The position numbers were made by a program, and so were the translations under genes. A stretch of 64,000 bases of DNA from Proteles cristata cristata. Taxonomy: Eukaryota > Chordata > Mammalia > Carnivora > Hyaenidae. The notes under the pieces were generated by a model, which was not told the origin of the DNA, did no database searches, and saw only the letters and a program-made list of their open reading frames with translations. Shown here piece by piece: positions 44,842-57,224 of the stretch. The stretch spans positions 496,001 through 560,000 of the forward strand of contig JAESUZ010001291.1 of assembly GCA_017311185.1 (NCBI GenBank), read 5' to 3'. Each line of letters begins with the position of its first letter. The stretch's first letter is position 1.

Positions 44842-46638
44842 TTTTTTCTTTTTTTTTAGTAGTTTATTGTCAAGTTGGTTTCCATATAACACCCAGTGCC
44901 CATCCCCACAAGTGCCCTCCTCCATGCCCATCACCCCCCTCCCCCCCACACCCATCAGTCCTCAGTTTGTTTTTGGCATTCTAGAGGCTCTCATGGTTTA
45001 CGTCCCTCCCTCTCCCCCACTGTTTTTCCCCTTCTTCTCCCCCATGGTCCTCCGTTAAGTTCCTCCTAATCCTCCTATACGTGCAAACATATGGTAGCTG
45101 TCCTTCTCTGCCTGACTTATTTTGCTCAGCATAACACCCTCAAGGTCCATCCATGTTGCTACACAGGCCAGATTGCATTCTTTCTCATTCATTGCCATGT
45201 AGTATTCCATTGTATAGATAAACCACATCTTCTTGATCCGTTTGTCCATTGATGGACACTTGGGCTCGTTCCATGTTTTGGCTATTGTTGAGAGTGCTGC
45301 TATGAACATTGGGGTACATGTGCCCGTATGCATCAGCACTCCTGTATCCCTTGGGTAAATTCCTAGCGGTGCTATTGCTGGGTCCTAGGGGAGTTCTAGT
45401 GTTAAGTTTTTGAGGAACCTCCACACTGTTTTCCAGAGGGGCTGCACCAGTTTACATGCCCACCAACAGTGTAGGAGGGTGCCTGTTTCTCCACATCTTC
45501 ACCAACATCTAGAGTTCTCTGATTTGCTCATTTTAGCCACTCTGACCGGCATGAGATGGTACCTCAGCGTGGTTTTGATTTGTATTTCCCTGATGAGGAG
45601 GGATGCTGAGCATCGTTTCATATGTATGTTGGCCATCTGGGTGTCCTCTTTGGAGAAGTGTCTGTTCATGTCTTCTGCCCATTTCTTCACTGGACTGTTT
45701 TTCTAGTGTGGAGTTTGGTGAGTTCCTTATAGATTTTGGATACTAGCCCTTTATCTGATATGTCATTTGCAACTATCTTTTCCCATTCCATCAGTTGCCT
45801 TTTAGTTTTATGGATTGTTTTCTTTGCTGTGCAGAAGCTCTTAATCTTGATGAGGTCCCAATAGTTCATTTTTGCTCTTGATTCCTTTGCCTTTGGGGAT
45901 GTGTCAAGTATGAAATTGCTGTGATTGAGGTCAAGGAGGCTGTTTCCTGCTTTCTCCTTTAGGGTTTTGATGGCTTCCTGTCTCCCATTGAGGTTCTTTA
46001 TCCATTTTGAGTTTATTTTTGTGTATGGTGTGAGAAAATGACCCAGTTTCATTCTTCTGCACGTTGCTGTCCAATTCTGCCAACACCATCTGTTTTAAAG
46101 AGGCTGTCATTTTTCCATTGGATATTCTTTCCTGCTTTGTCAAAGATTAGTTGGCTGTATATTTTTGGGTCCAAATCTGAGTTCTCAATTCTATTCCATT
46201 GGTCTATATGTCTGTTTTTGTGCCAATACCATACTGTCTTGAGGATGACAGCTTTGTAGTAGAGGCTTAAGTCTGGGATTGTGATGCCTCCCGTTTTGGT
46301 TTTCTTCTTCAGTATTACTTTGGCTATTCTGGGTCTTTTGTGGTTCCATACAAATTTTAGGATAGTTTGTTCCAGTTTTGAGAAGAATGCTGGTTCAATT
46401 TTGATTGGGATTGCATTGAATGTGTAGATTTCTTTGGGTAGTCATGATATTTTAACTATATTTATTCTTCCAATCCATGAGCATGGAATGTTTTTCCATT
46501 TTTTGTGTCTTTTTCAATTTCCTTCATAAGTTTTCTATAGTTTTCATCATACAGATCTCTTATATCTTTGGTTATGTTTATTCCTAGGTATTTTATGGTA
46601 TTTTGTGCAATTGTGAATGGGATCAGTTTCTTGATTTC
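44842..46638 (-). mobile_element. 5'-truncated LINE-1, antisense, 1.8 kb
   Basis: Minus-strand frames carry, in order, reverse-transcriptase C-terminal and carboxy-terminal ORF2 sequence ([49 protein letters not shown]), then the 3'UTR and a tail seen as a T-run on +. A perfect 19-bp duplication AAGAATGAGAAGAATTCTT flanks it (44823-44841 and 46639-46657). ORF2 is broken by frameshifts, and the endonuclease and most of the RT domain are absent. It lies antisense to POU6F2. Confidence 0.97.
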
Positions 46639-46657
46639 AAGAATGAGAAGAATTCTT
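46639..46657. repeat. L1 target-site duplication, right copy
   Basis: Identical to 44823-44841; marks the truncated 5' end of the L1. Confidence 0.95.
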
Positions 46658-47602
46658 ACTCATGCTGGTAGATAAGGAGGTAGTGCCAGGTGGAGCGTTA
46701 GTTACAAATTACTGAAATCTGCCGCTGAATTAGCTAAGCTGGGAAAGCTTAAGAGAAACTACACAGGCTAAAATTCTAAGAGTCCTTCCCATTCCTTCTG
46801 CCTAGCTTCAGGCCCATCCAGAATACCCACCATCAATACTCATTTAAAGTAGCACTGCTTCTGAAACAAAAAAGAAGTACCACTGCTTCTTAACATACAA
46901 ATACTGTCATTACAATGATATGGTTGTTCACATTGTCTATGGCTGCATTATAAACTAACCCCAAACTTTTAGTTGCTTACACATTTTCAGTTTGGGGATA
47001 GGTTGGTAGAGTCCATGTGTTTTCTTACACTTGGCTTCAACTGTGGCAATCAAAGGCTAGAGGTTGGAATAAACTGAAGGCTTGTTTCTTCACATGTCTG
47101 GTGGTTGATGCTGATTGTTGGTTAGGACTGTTTCTGGGGTTGTTGACTGGAATAGTTATGTATTTTCCATGTGATTTGGGCTTCCCCTCAACATGGTGCC
47201 TGCAGTTCCCAGGACAAGGAGGAAGTAAAAGAAAGGGGGAGGGGAGAAGGGGAGGAGAAGGGAGGGAAGAGGAGGAAAGGAGAGAGAAGGGGGAGGAGAA
47301 GTTGGAAAGGGGAAGGGAAAGGGAAGGGAAGGAGAGAAAAGAATGTGGAATCTGGCTTTCATCAACTGGACCTCACTCTCTTATCCTTGGAAGTCAACAG
47401 CATCACTTCTACCACTTTCTATTCATTAGAATCATGAGTCATTAAGATTCCCTCAGATTCAGAAAGAGGGGAACTTTACTCTGCTTTTTTGATGAGGAGG
47501 CTGTCAACAAATTTGTGGAAAGTTATAAAACTACCACAAAAGTGATATTACTAAGACATATCTGTTCCTTTTCTCTCTGATAAACTGAAGTAAGAAAATG
47601 CT
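46658..47602. other. intronic stretch with polypurine tract
   Basis: Unique sequence plus the purine tract at 47214-47342 (listed separately). No gene; the long open frames over the purine tract are composition artefacts. Confidence 0.55.
47214..47342. repeat. (GGGGA/GGAA)n polypurine tract
   Basis: About 125 nearly pure G/A bases with a single T near 47302; has mirror symmetry in places, a sequence class that can form triplex DNA. Confidence 0.93.
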
Positions 47603-47815
47603 GGGGCGCTTGGGTGGCTCAGTTGGTTAAGTGTCTGACTCCTAATTTTGGCTCAGGTAATAATCTCATGGTTTGTAAGAGCCCTGCATCAGGCTCTGTG
47701 ATAAGAGCCTGCTTGAGATTTTCTTTCTGCCCCTCTCCCGCTCATGTGTGCATGTGTGTGTGCACGCACGCATTTTCTCTCTTAAAATAAATACATAAAC
47801 ATTAAAAAATATATT
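47603..47815 (+). mobile_element. CAN-SINE, sense, diverged
   Basis: GGGGCGCTTGGGTGGCTCAG head, a TGTGTGCACGCACGCA insertion in the CT-rich part, AAATAAATACATAAAC tail. Confidence 0.92.
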
Positions 47816-49285
47816 TAAGGTAAGTAGATGCCTTTTGGGGGCAGTGTCTTCTTATTAGTGAATAGATATTCCTAACAAAATCCGAATATCTTGTTTGAGG
47901 TAAGGTTAAGTGGAGAGGATAGCTTCTACTTCATTTAATGAACATAGATCAGTTATCTTTTAGATATCTGTGTGTCCAGTTTTCCAGAAAGTTACCCTCT
48001 TTATCACTTTCATTTTTCTTAGAGATGAAGAGGTTTAGTTTAGATTTTGGAAGCTGGTCTTTATAAACAGAAGACAAATAAAAGAAGTCTCATCTTAGGG
48101 TGTTAGGGGCGGATGGAGGATAGAATCTGAAAGTCCACTATGTCCATGCTTATGACAGACCGTTGGTTACAGCAAATGAAAACAGATTTCCCAAACCTCA
48201 CATATTAAGTTCAATACATTTCTCTTTGGTAATAACAGACAGAAATTTCAGTTATAATAAACCACTTCTGAGCCTTTATGTCTACCACTAGACATTGTGA
48301 AGAAGGATGAACTGGTAAAAGAAAGTTGGTACATTTGAAGACATTTCACGTAATTATTGTTGTTTATAAGAAAATCATCTGTATCACAGTTTTCTAAAAA
48401 TCTTTAAAAATTAAGTGAATTCTACATTTGGGGGTTTTATACTTCAATTTTTTCCCCACTCTACCTTTAAACACCTTGAATTCTTAATTGATTCTCCATT
48501 TTCTGATGTATGATTATTTCTATCAAGAGAAGTCACCAGAGGCAAGAATGTGTTTTCCTGGTGTTTTAGACAGATATATAAATGAAATAGAAAGTTCCTT
48601 CTGGTTCTGTTGAAAAAAGTGGGGGAGCAAAAACCATATTAAAACTCAGAGTTTTCTGTGGTTATTTTAAGTATGGACCCAGCAAATTAAAATGTGCTCA
48701 ACTGCAATGAGTTGCTCAAATAGTGGCCAGACTAAGCAATTTTTTATTAACTGTAAAAGTCAGGAACTGAGTTCTGAGGGTTTTTTTTCACTATGATAAA
48801 AATTCTAGCTCAGAATCTTATTTTCCTTGAACCAATACCCTCCAACTCTCCTTTCCTTCGGGAAATACATGAGAAGCCAGGATGGAAACTTCCTGAGTGC
48901 CAGCCTTCACACACAGTGCTGTCAGTGGATGAGCCTAGGTGGGAAGGCAAGCAGGGCACCATGGGAAAATGTCACCAGTTCGTAGCTCGTGACCGTTCTC
49001 TGTAGGTCGTGGCATATGCCACAAATGAGCAATATGAAATGCCAGTCTGCAGAACCCTTCACAAAAAGATTTCCTCTACGTCCAAGTAGATGAACTTCGT
49101 AGATTTCTGAGTGTGTCTATAAGCGAAACTTCTCTTACTTCCAGGCTTTCTTTAACGATGATGGTGATGATAATGATGATTACATAAATGAGCATTTTCA
49201 AAGTATTTTTACTGGCAGAAATTCCATGAGGTAGATGTTTCCCAGGATTTGGTGGTCAGACTTCAGGTAATGTAGAATTTATAGC
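47816..49285. other. unique intronic sequence
   Basis: No gene or young repeat. A (GATGAT)-like patch lies near 49160-49180. Confidence 0.5.
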
Positions 49286-49289
49286 CTTG

Positions 49290-49480
49290 TGAGTATTGTT
49301 TTTCTCCACTACTTAAAGCCTTACAGTGGCTTTCTGTTATTGATCACAGAATAAATTTCAACCTCCATAAAATGGCCCCTGTGCTCCCAAAGACATGCCC
49401 CTTGCTTACCTGTAGGTAATCTATAACCATATTGTAGCTTGCCCTCTCTACATTTAGCTTGTTTGTATGGAAACTATCTA
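49290..49480 (+). repeat. L2 fragment, sense
   Basis: CTTAAAGCCTTACAGTGGCTTTCTG ... ATTTCAACCTCCATAAAATGGCCC ... follows the L2 3' order. Confidence 0.55.
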
Positions 49481-49589
49481 TGATAAACCTTTCTAAACAT
49501 TTTTATAGCAAGAGCTTAAATGACTATGAAGTATTTTATCATATGGGTGTGTCTCTTTATGTACTGGCTTTGTAGCAAGATAATTTTCT

Positions 49590-50165
49590 TTAATATTTTT
49601 ATTTAGGAATAGAATAACTAATATAGAGTATTGTATTCATTCCAGGTGTATAATACAGTGATTCAATATTTATATACATTACAAAATGGTCACCACAATA
49701 AGTCTAGTTACCATCTGTCACAGTACAAAGTTATTACAATACTATTAGCTACATCCTTGTGTCTTATTTATTTTATAACTTGAAGATTATACTTCTTGGT
49801 CTTCTTCACCCATTTGGCCTACCCCCCATCCTTTTCTCTCTGGTAAACACTAGTTTGTTCTCTATATGTATGAGTCTGTTTCTGTTTGTTGTGTTTGTTC
49901 AATTGTTTTTGTTTTTTTTTTTAGATTCCATATATAAGTGAAATCACACAGTATTTGTCAGATTTATTTCACTTAGCATAATACCACCTCTGTCCATCTA
50001 TGTTGTTGGAAACGGCAAGACTTTATTCTTTTTGGTGGCTGAGTAATATTCCATTGTGTATATATACCATATCTTCTTTATCCTGTCATCTATAAGTTAA
50101 CTTTAGGTTACTTCTGTATCATGGCTGTTGTAAGTAATGCTATGATGAACATAGGGTGCTTATTA
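49590..50165 (-). mobile_element. older LINE-1 3' end, antisense
   Basis: GATTCAATATTTATATACATTACAAAATGGTCACCACAATAAGTCTAGTTACC, then TCCATATATAAGTGAAATCACACAG and GAGTAATATTCCATTGTGTATATATACC are hallmarks of older (L1M-type) termini on the reverse strand. Confidence 0.85.
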
Positions 50166-50398
50166 TCATTTATTTAATTAATCCTCTTTAGCTGAACAGA
50201 TGGTTTCTAATTTAAAATTAAAATTTAAACTACTTAATCATTTCCTTAGCATTAATTAATAGAATTACTAGATTAATAAACATGCACATTTTAAAGCCCT
50301 CCAGAAAAGATATACAAATTTATATATCCATGAACTCTATTTGAGAATAACCATTTTCTGACTCTTTCATTGAGCTTGACTTTTAAAAATTATTTTTA

Positions 50399-50632
50399 GG
50401 GGCGCCTGGGTGGCTTAGTCGGTTAAGCGTCCGACTTTCGCTTAGGTCATGATCTCGCGGTTCGTGGGTTCGAGCCCCGCGTCGAGCTCTGTGCTGACTG
50501 CCAGCTCAGAGCCTGGAGCCTGTTTCAGAGTCTGTGACTCCTCTCTCTGACCCTCTCTTGCTCACGCTGTCTCTCTCTCTCTCTCCTAGAAATAAATAAA
50601 ACATTAAAAAAAAAAATTAAAAAAAAAAAAAT
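50399..50632 (+). mobile_element. CAN-SINE, young subgroup, with 14-bp duplication
   Basis: GGCTTAGTCGG...CTTAGG subgroup. Perfect duplication AAAAATTATTTTTA at 50385-50398 and 50633-50646. Confidence 0.96.
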
Positions 50633-50646
50633 AAAAATTATTTTTA

Positions 50647-53086
50647 GTCTTGGGTAATTTGATAAGTGAGTAGTGGAATTTCTTTTACTTTGCATTTCTT
50701 TGATGACTAATCAGGCTTAAGTAGTCTTTTTGTGATTTTTGGCTAGTGGTAATTCCTCTGTTCTTGATTTCTTCTATTGGGGAATCCATTTTTTTCTTAT
50801 TACTTTATGTAAGCTTTTTATATACAAAGACACCAGTATTAATTTTCCCATACTTATCAACTTCAGTAGACTTTGCTAGGTAAGAGCAAATAAAACATAC
50901 ACAAAAGTATGATGGGCACAGGTTTTCTTTTGAATTAGCTAATTAACCAAAGACCAACAATTTTTGTACATGGCAGAATATTATAGTAGTTGCTGTAGCC
51001 AGGATCTGGGCAAGAAAGAGACGGCACACTCAAATTTGTTAAATTAAGTAGAGTGTAATAATGGCACTATTTACAAAAGTTTAAATAGAATGTGGGGGCA
51101 CTATAAAGTATAGGAAGCCTCCTCCCCAAACATTAGTAACACAATGTCCTTATCACCCCTTGGACTTCATCATCCTTGGATCCATGCTCTTGCCCTTTAT
51201 CTGAACAGGTAAAGCCACCTTGAAAGAGTAAAGGAGTGGCAGATACCAGAACCCAGAAGAAGAGTGTCATTTAGCTAGGATGACATCTGTTGGATGATAC
51301 AGCCATTCCTAGACCCCCTCCCCCCCCCAGGAAGAGAGACGGGGTAGGGGGTGGGAATAAATGCCCCAATGTTATTCTCTTCTTTCCTTCCATTGACAAA
51401 ACTCAACTGGAAACCAGAGAGAAAAAAAGGTTTCAGTAGTCCATGTAGGTCGGGCTCCTGGAGGACTGAACAAAATGGAAAAGAGTAGAGTAATGATCTG
51501 GAAGGGCATATGGGTTCAGCCCAGTGGAATATAACCATGATTCTGGAATTGGTCTCAAGAAGACTCAAGTCAGCAGCCTTGCCACTAACTGTTATTTAAC
51601 ATCTATGACTTTCACCTGCAACATGAGGTTGACCGTAATACCTGCCTCATACGGTTATTGTGATAGTTGGAGTTAAAGCACTTGATGCAGTTTTGGCATA
51701 TAGTGCATAGAGCAGTTGAGGGTCTAAGGGGGCTGGGATGTTTTCTTTCTCTTTCTCTTTGCCTCTCTCCTTTAATAATGCCCGCTTCTACCCTAGCCTG
51801 GCTGCTGGTTGGGATCTGGCTAGGTAAATCATCAGGGATCAACCTTAGTCCTTTCCTCAGAACTCGGCTAGAGAGTTCATGGCAATGGTTTGCACCCAGC
51901 ATCCAGATAGACCTGCACGTCTTCCTGACGATCTTCTCACCACTTACTCATGGGAGGCTGTGAGCTACCCTGTGTCATGTCCCCAGATATTTTATCATAT
52001 TCATCCAGCCTTGGCACTCTCCAGGTGTGGCACACACACACTCAGGAACTTTCTCCCAGAGATGCTTTCACTTGCTCTAAGAAACTAATATAAAATAAAT
52101 GCATTCCCCAAATGGTAGTTTTTTTCTTGTTCTCACAATAACTGTATGAGATGGGTCTCTAGGAGCTATCTACACACTTCTGTTTTCAGCGTTAGTTTTC
52201 TGGATAAAAAATAAAACAAAATCATCAAACTAGCAAAATAAGTATGCAGAGAGGTTTGTATATTGATTATGCACTAACACATATACTTCTACATACCCCG
52301 GAATTTCTAGATAATATCTTACTTACAACAAAAAGCATATCTCCTTTGTAGCATAGATACAAGAATTTCCCAACCAAAACAAAAATAAAATTTCAAGCAT
52401 ACAATTATAAGCAAAAATTACTTTAGTTGTGTTTTGGATTTCCTAACTATCCTAATTATTATTAATTTCTGGATAAAGTCAAGTTAATTCTATTATAATT
52501 ATTCTCCTTTCAATACTCACTAATAGGTACAAAATTGCCACATTGTGTTTGTTGGTATTAATCTAAGGTATTGATAGCTAGCATGAGTTGGTATTTGAGA
52601 AGGACTAAATTTAACCTGATAAGTATGAGCATAAGGTGTCTATGCATATGATGAGATATTCCCTCCATCTGTTTGATGGGGATTTTAGATTATTCTAAGA
52701 CGCAACTATAGTTCTTGTGTATGAGCTTACAGTGTTTTTATAGCATTAGCAAAAAGAATTGTTTGGTTTCATAGAGTAATTTATGTCACATTTCAATGAC
52801 TTAGAATAAATATTAAAGATGTAGTTCTGGTGTGTTTATTTACAGAGTAGGAAGTATAAATCATATGAGTGGCATTGCTGATGAGGTTATTTTGGACTTA
52901 AATTTTGAGTAATAGTTTCAATTTAAATCAATGATTCTATGGCCCAGGGAGGAGTCTAGTACATCAAGGTAGATTTTGAAAAATGGAATAACTCTCCAGA
53001 TCTATCACCAGTGATGTCCTGGAGCCAGCGAGACTATCGTTACATTCAGGAATGTTGTGAACCAGTTGTTAAACATAGTCACTATT
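50647..53086. other. intronic stretch, mostly unique
   Basis: Contains a C-run at 51318-51329, a likely sense MIR at 51560-51715 and AT-rich sequence. No gene supported. Confidence 0.5.
51560..51715 (+). repeat. MIR fragment, sense
   Basis: TTGCCACTAACTGTTATTTAAC... ATACCTGCCTCATACGGTTATTGTGATAG... follows the MIR order. Confidence 0.6.
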
Positions 53087-53103
53087 AAGAATTAAGTTAC
53101 ATA

Positions 53104-53332
53104 GGGGCGCCTGGGTGGCTTAGTCGGTTGAGCGTCCGACTTTCGCTTGGGTCATAATCTCGTGGTTCGTGGGTTTGAGCCCCGCATCGGGCTCTGTGCT
53201 GACTGCCAGCTCAGAGCCTGGGCCTGTTTCAGAGTCTGTGTCTCCCTCTCTCTCTAACCCTCCCCTGCTCATGCTCTCTCTCTCTCCTAGAAATAAAATA
53301 AATAAATAAATAAATTTTAAAAAATTTAAAAA
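53104..53332 (+). mobile_element. CAN-SINE, young subgroup, with 17-bp duplication
   Basis: AAGAATTAAGTTACATA flanks it perfectly (53087-53103 and 53333-53349). Confidence 0.96.
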
Positions 53333-53376
53333 AAGAATTAAGTTACATAATGCTGTAATTACATTTTACTTAAAAA

Positions 53377-53584
53377 AATCTTTTTTATGTTTATTTCTTA
53401 CCGAGACAGAAACAGCGCATGAATGGGGGAGGGACAGAGAGAGAGGGAGACACAGAATCCGAAGCAGGCTCCAGGCTCTGAGCTGTCAGCACAGAGCCCG
53501 ATGCGGTACTCGAACCCACAAACCGTGAGATCGTGACCTTAGCTGAAGTCGGTCGCTCAACCGACTGAGCCACCCAAGCTCCCC
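53377..53584 (-). mobile_element. CAN-SINE, antisense
   Basis: Only about 45 bp after the preceding sense SINE. The two copies face opposite ways and could pair in RNA, forming a stem of about 190 bp. Confidence 0.94.
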
Positions 53585-54791
53585 ACAAATTATATTCTAA
53601 AGCAAGGGCAATAAATACTAAGAACTCATCATCTCCTAAATATTTTCTATACTTTATTATTTATGCTCTTAGTTGTTTATTATGTTTGTATGGTGGAAAT
53701 ACTATATAGTGATATGGTGTATCTTTCCCCAGCCCTACATTCAGTGGGGTCATGTTGGTAGCTTGAAATTGGCCATGGAGAGAGTATTTATACCATGGAA
53801 ATTTACAAATGCTAAAAATTAGGACTTCATTGATTGTCTTGTTGATTTTCTAGACTTGAGAAAGTGATGGAGAAAATGCAAACAATGTAAATTAAATTTA
53901 AACATGTGTTGTCTCTGTAAGTTATTTGTGAATAACACAATAAAGTGAATAAATACTCTAGCATTCAAAAAATACTATATGATTCTACAAAGAGGTCACT
54001 TATGTCAGTAATTGATGAATGTGTGAAGTTCCAACATGAGTCTTCAGTATTTCACTGTCGTCTTAACATAGATGAAAATACCCACCAATACTCAGTCAGA
54101 ACGTTTGTCAATGGCATGAGTGATTTTTGTTGAGTCAGATAGTAAGCAAACATTTATTTGTAGTCAAATTCTGCAAAACTCTTGTTTATGATAGAAACTT
54201 AGAGTGGATCTTGTAGGAAATAGTAAAATAACAGAATTATAGGTGTACAGAATTTTAAATAGGTAGTATTGTACATTTTGCCACTATTTGTAAACTGTGT
54301 TACAGTTCTTAATTTCAGCTTATAATAAATCCATGTACACGTGTATATGCATACTTTTTTCCCCTGGAGAGTGGGCTGTTAAGCAGTTATCAGCACCCAG
54401 TTGATTGGATGGTATTAGTTCTAAAACAAGCCTGGGAATCTCTGCATCTCAGCCTCAACATACTAGCTTTAGGTTTTTGGGGATCCACAAAGAGATTAAG
54501 AAGTTTTGCTAAGAATTGTATGACCCCAGAAACATCATGAAGACTTTTAGGAAGAATTGTTATAGTAGTGTTTTACCTTCAGTACCAATTTATTTTTTGT
54601 TTCCTTATAAAAAGAAGCTATTTATGAATTATTCTTAGTATTTAGAGATCTGTGGGTAGTAAACTTAAGGTAAAAATCTAGAAAATTTAGATGAATATAG
54701 CCCTTCTGTCCAATCCTTTAGTTGTTTTGGTTCAACTTTCTCTGCATAAGGAATTAAAGAAATTTAAAATCACAGATATTAGCTATCATAC
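53585..54791. other. AT-rich intronic stretch
   Basis: No gene or young repeat identified. Confidence 0.5.
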
Positions 54792-54807
54792 TCCATAGCT
54801 GTATTAT

Positions 54808-55349
54808 TATTTTTTAACTTAAATTCTCATCAAGTGCGATATTGGTTTCAGGAATAGAATTCACTGATTCATCACTTACATACAACACCCAGTGCTCATC
54901 ACAAGTGCCCTCCTTAATACCCTTCACCCATCTAGCCCCTCCCCCACCCTCCTCCCTCCAACAACTGTTTGTTCTCTGTCATTAAGAGATTTTTGTGGTT
55001 TGTTTCCCTCTCTTCTTTTTTCTCCCCTTCCTACTGGTTCATCTCGTTTGTTTCTTAAATTCCTCATAAGAGTGAAATCATATATTTGTCTTTTTATGAT
55101 TGACTTATTTCGTGTAGCATAATACATTCTAGCTCCATCAATGTTGCAAATGTCAAGAGTTCATTCTTTCTGATGGCTGAGTAATATTCCATTGTGTATA
55201 TATGCCACATCTTCTTTATCCATCCATCCGTCAATGGACATTTGGGCTCTCTCCACAGTTTGGATATTGTTGATAATGCTGCTATACACTGGGGTACACA
55301 TACCTCTTTGAATATGTATTTTTATATCCTCTGGGTTAATATCTAGTAG
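54808..55349 (-). mobile_element. LINE-1 3' end, antisense
   Basis: Reverse-complement L1 terminus from TTTTTTAACTTAAATTCTCATCAAG to ATGTATTTTTATATCCTCTGGG. Flanked by TCCATAGCYGTATTAT (54792-54807 and 55350-55365, one mismatch). Confidence 0.92.
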
Positions 55350-55365
55350 TCCATAGCCGTATTAT

Positions 55366-57001
55366 AAGCATACATACTTGGCTAGATTAGATACAGGTAC
55401 AGATCTAAGCACAGAAGTATATATATATGTACATAAACTAAAACAACATGATTACTCTTAAAAGAGAAGAACATTTAGTTCTGGATACTCCTCTGTTTAG
55501 AAGGTAAAGAACTGCAGCATAGTCAAATGAGAGCTCCCTGGAAAACGAAAGGATTCACAGCCACGGCACACAAGGACTGAATAATGAAACAAAACAGTCA
55601 ACCTGCAGTCATGAAAACTTAGAAGGACATGAGAGAGGTCTGCAGATATTGGAAAGGTTTACTAAAATGTGGGAGAACGACTAGGTTTATTCTAGATGGG
55701 TTCAGAGGGCTGAACAAATGCCAACGGATGGAATTGTGGGGGGCTGGATTTGGTACAGTGTAAGAATTATCCAATAGCTAGTTCAGTCCAAATTGTGCCT
55801 ACTAAAGAGGCATAGATTTCTTCCTCAGAAGTCCTCAGGTAGAGCTGAGTTGTTACAGATGGGATTCAGAGGGCCTTTGTGGTCACCCTTCCCATCTGTA
55901 ATTCTGAGGCACCTGATTTCTCACTTGTATATTAAATCCAAAGCAGGAGCCATCCCTTCTAAATGTGTCTGCTTATTTGACATTTGCTGAATGTGGTGGT
56001 TTAGAAAGTTAAAAGATTAAAATTAGTCTTTCAAATGTGATAACTTAAATATACACGTACTATTCTATGTGAATGAATTCAGGTAAATTCCCCCAGAATA
56101 AATCTCTCTACAAAGAACTGTTCTCTATAACAAAAATATTTCTATATATTGAGAGTAGCACATAGTACATAAGCCCTGTGATCTATTAGCAATAGATGAT
56201 ATACTGATTGGATGCTTATACTGTTGGGACTATGCTTCATCACAAATGCTCTCTTTGCCCACTCATTTTTGGGGTACAGTTATTGTATAACTAAAAAAAG
56301 AAAGGGCAGGGTAGAGACAAAACATTAAAAAATACTGTTTAAAATGAGTTGCCACTGGCAAGCTATTTCAATAAGTATCCACATAGAATTGCTTAAGGCA
56401 TAAAAATTGAGTGGGTTTTTTCCTTCAACTTTTAAAACACAGTATACCCTCGAGGGGCCAATTATATCCCCCAAATCAGTGTTTTACTTGAAAAAGTTCA
56501 TAGATCAAATGAACAAAAATGAATCTTGACTGGCACTCTGGAATATTAATTAGACTTGGCATGTAGCTATATAATAACTATGTACTGCAAGGATCTGTGT
56601 TGATTAGCAATGCTAATCAGATTTCTAAAGTTTCTGCTCCCCAGAGAAAAGATACTGCCATCTTAAGCTATTACGGATTAGATGTTTATATTTTTAACCC
56701 CCTCATTAACTATTCTTGAATTTTACAAGGCAGTTGAAATTTTTAAGTTGTAATTTTATTCTTACAGGGAAAAAATTATTTCCAAGGATCAAAAAACTCA
56801 TATGAATATCCTGGTTTTATCCTTGAGTCGTCAGAATATAAATTATAAAGAAAAAACAAGATATAAAAAGAAACAGGAGGAAAGGTTTTAGTGTATAGCA
56901 TTGTCTTGATTTTAAAATCAGAAAAATGCCCCTTGGTGCCCGCTTTATAGAAAAGAGAAACACTCTGAGTGAAATGAATGGGTAGAATTTACTAAGATAT
57001 A
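55366..57001. other. intronic stretch, no gene seen
   Basis: AT-rich unique sequence; nothing nameable. Confidence 0.5.
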
Positions 57002-57061
57002 TTTTTTAAGTTATTTATTTATTTTGAGAGAGACAGAAACAGCGTGAGTTGTGGGGGAAGG

Positions 57062-57097
<36 letters not shown>

Positions 57098-57224
57098 CCC
57101 AAGCAGGCTCCCTACTGTTAGCACAGAGCCCCACGTGAGGCTCGAACCCACAAAACTGTGAGATCATGATCTGAGCTGAAACCAAGAATCGGATGCTCAA
57201 CTGACTGAGCCACCCAGGTGCCCC
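57002..57224 (-). mobile_element. CAN-SINE, antisense, with (GA)n
   Basis: T-rich start, an expanded (GA)n tract (57065-57094) inside the element, GCCACCCAGGTGCCCC end. Flanks AGAATTTACTAAGA and AGAATTTGCTAGAGA look like its duplication. Confidence 0.95.

Noticed and set aside
45687..46052. Minus-strand 121-codon frame as a gene
   Set aside because: It is LINE-1 ORF2 sequence inside a truncated, frameshifted element with a target-site duplication.
47017..47445. Plus-strand frame of 142 codons rich in Gly/Arg/Glu
   Set aside because: It is the translation of the polypurine tract; low-complexity and without splice or family support.
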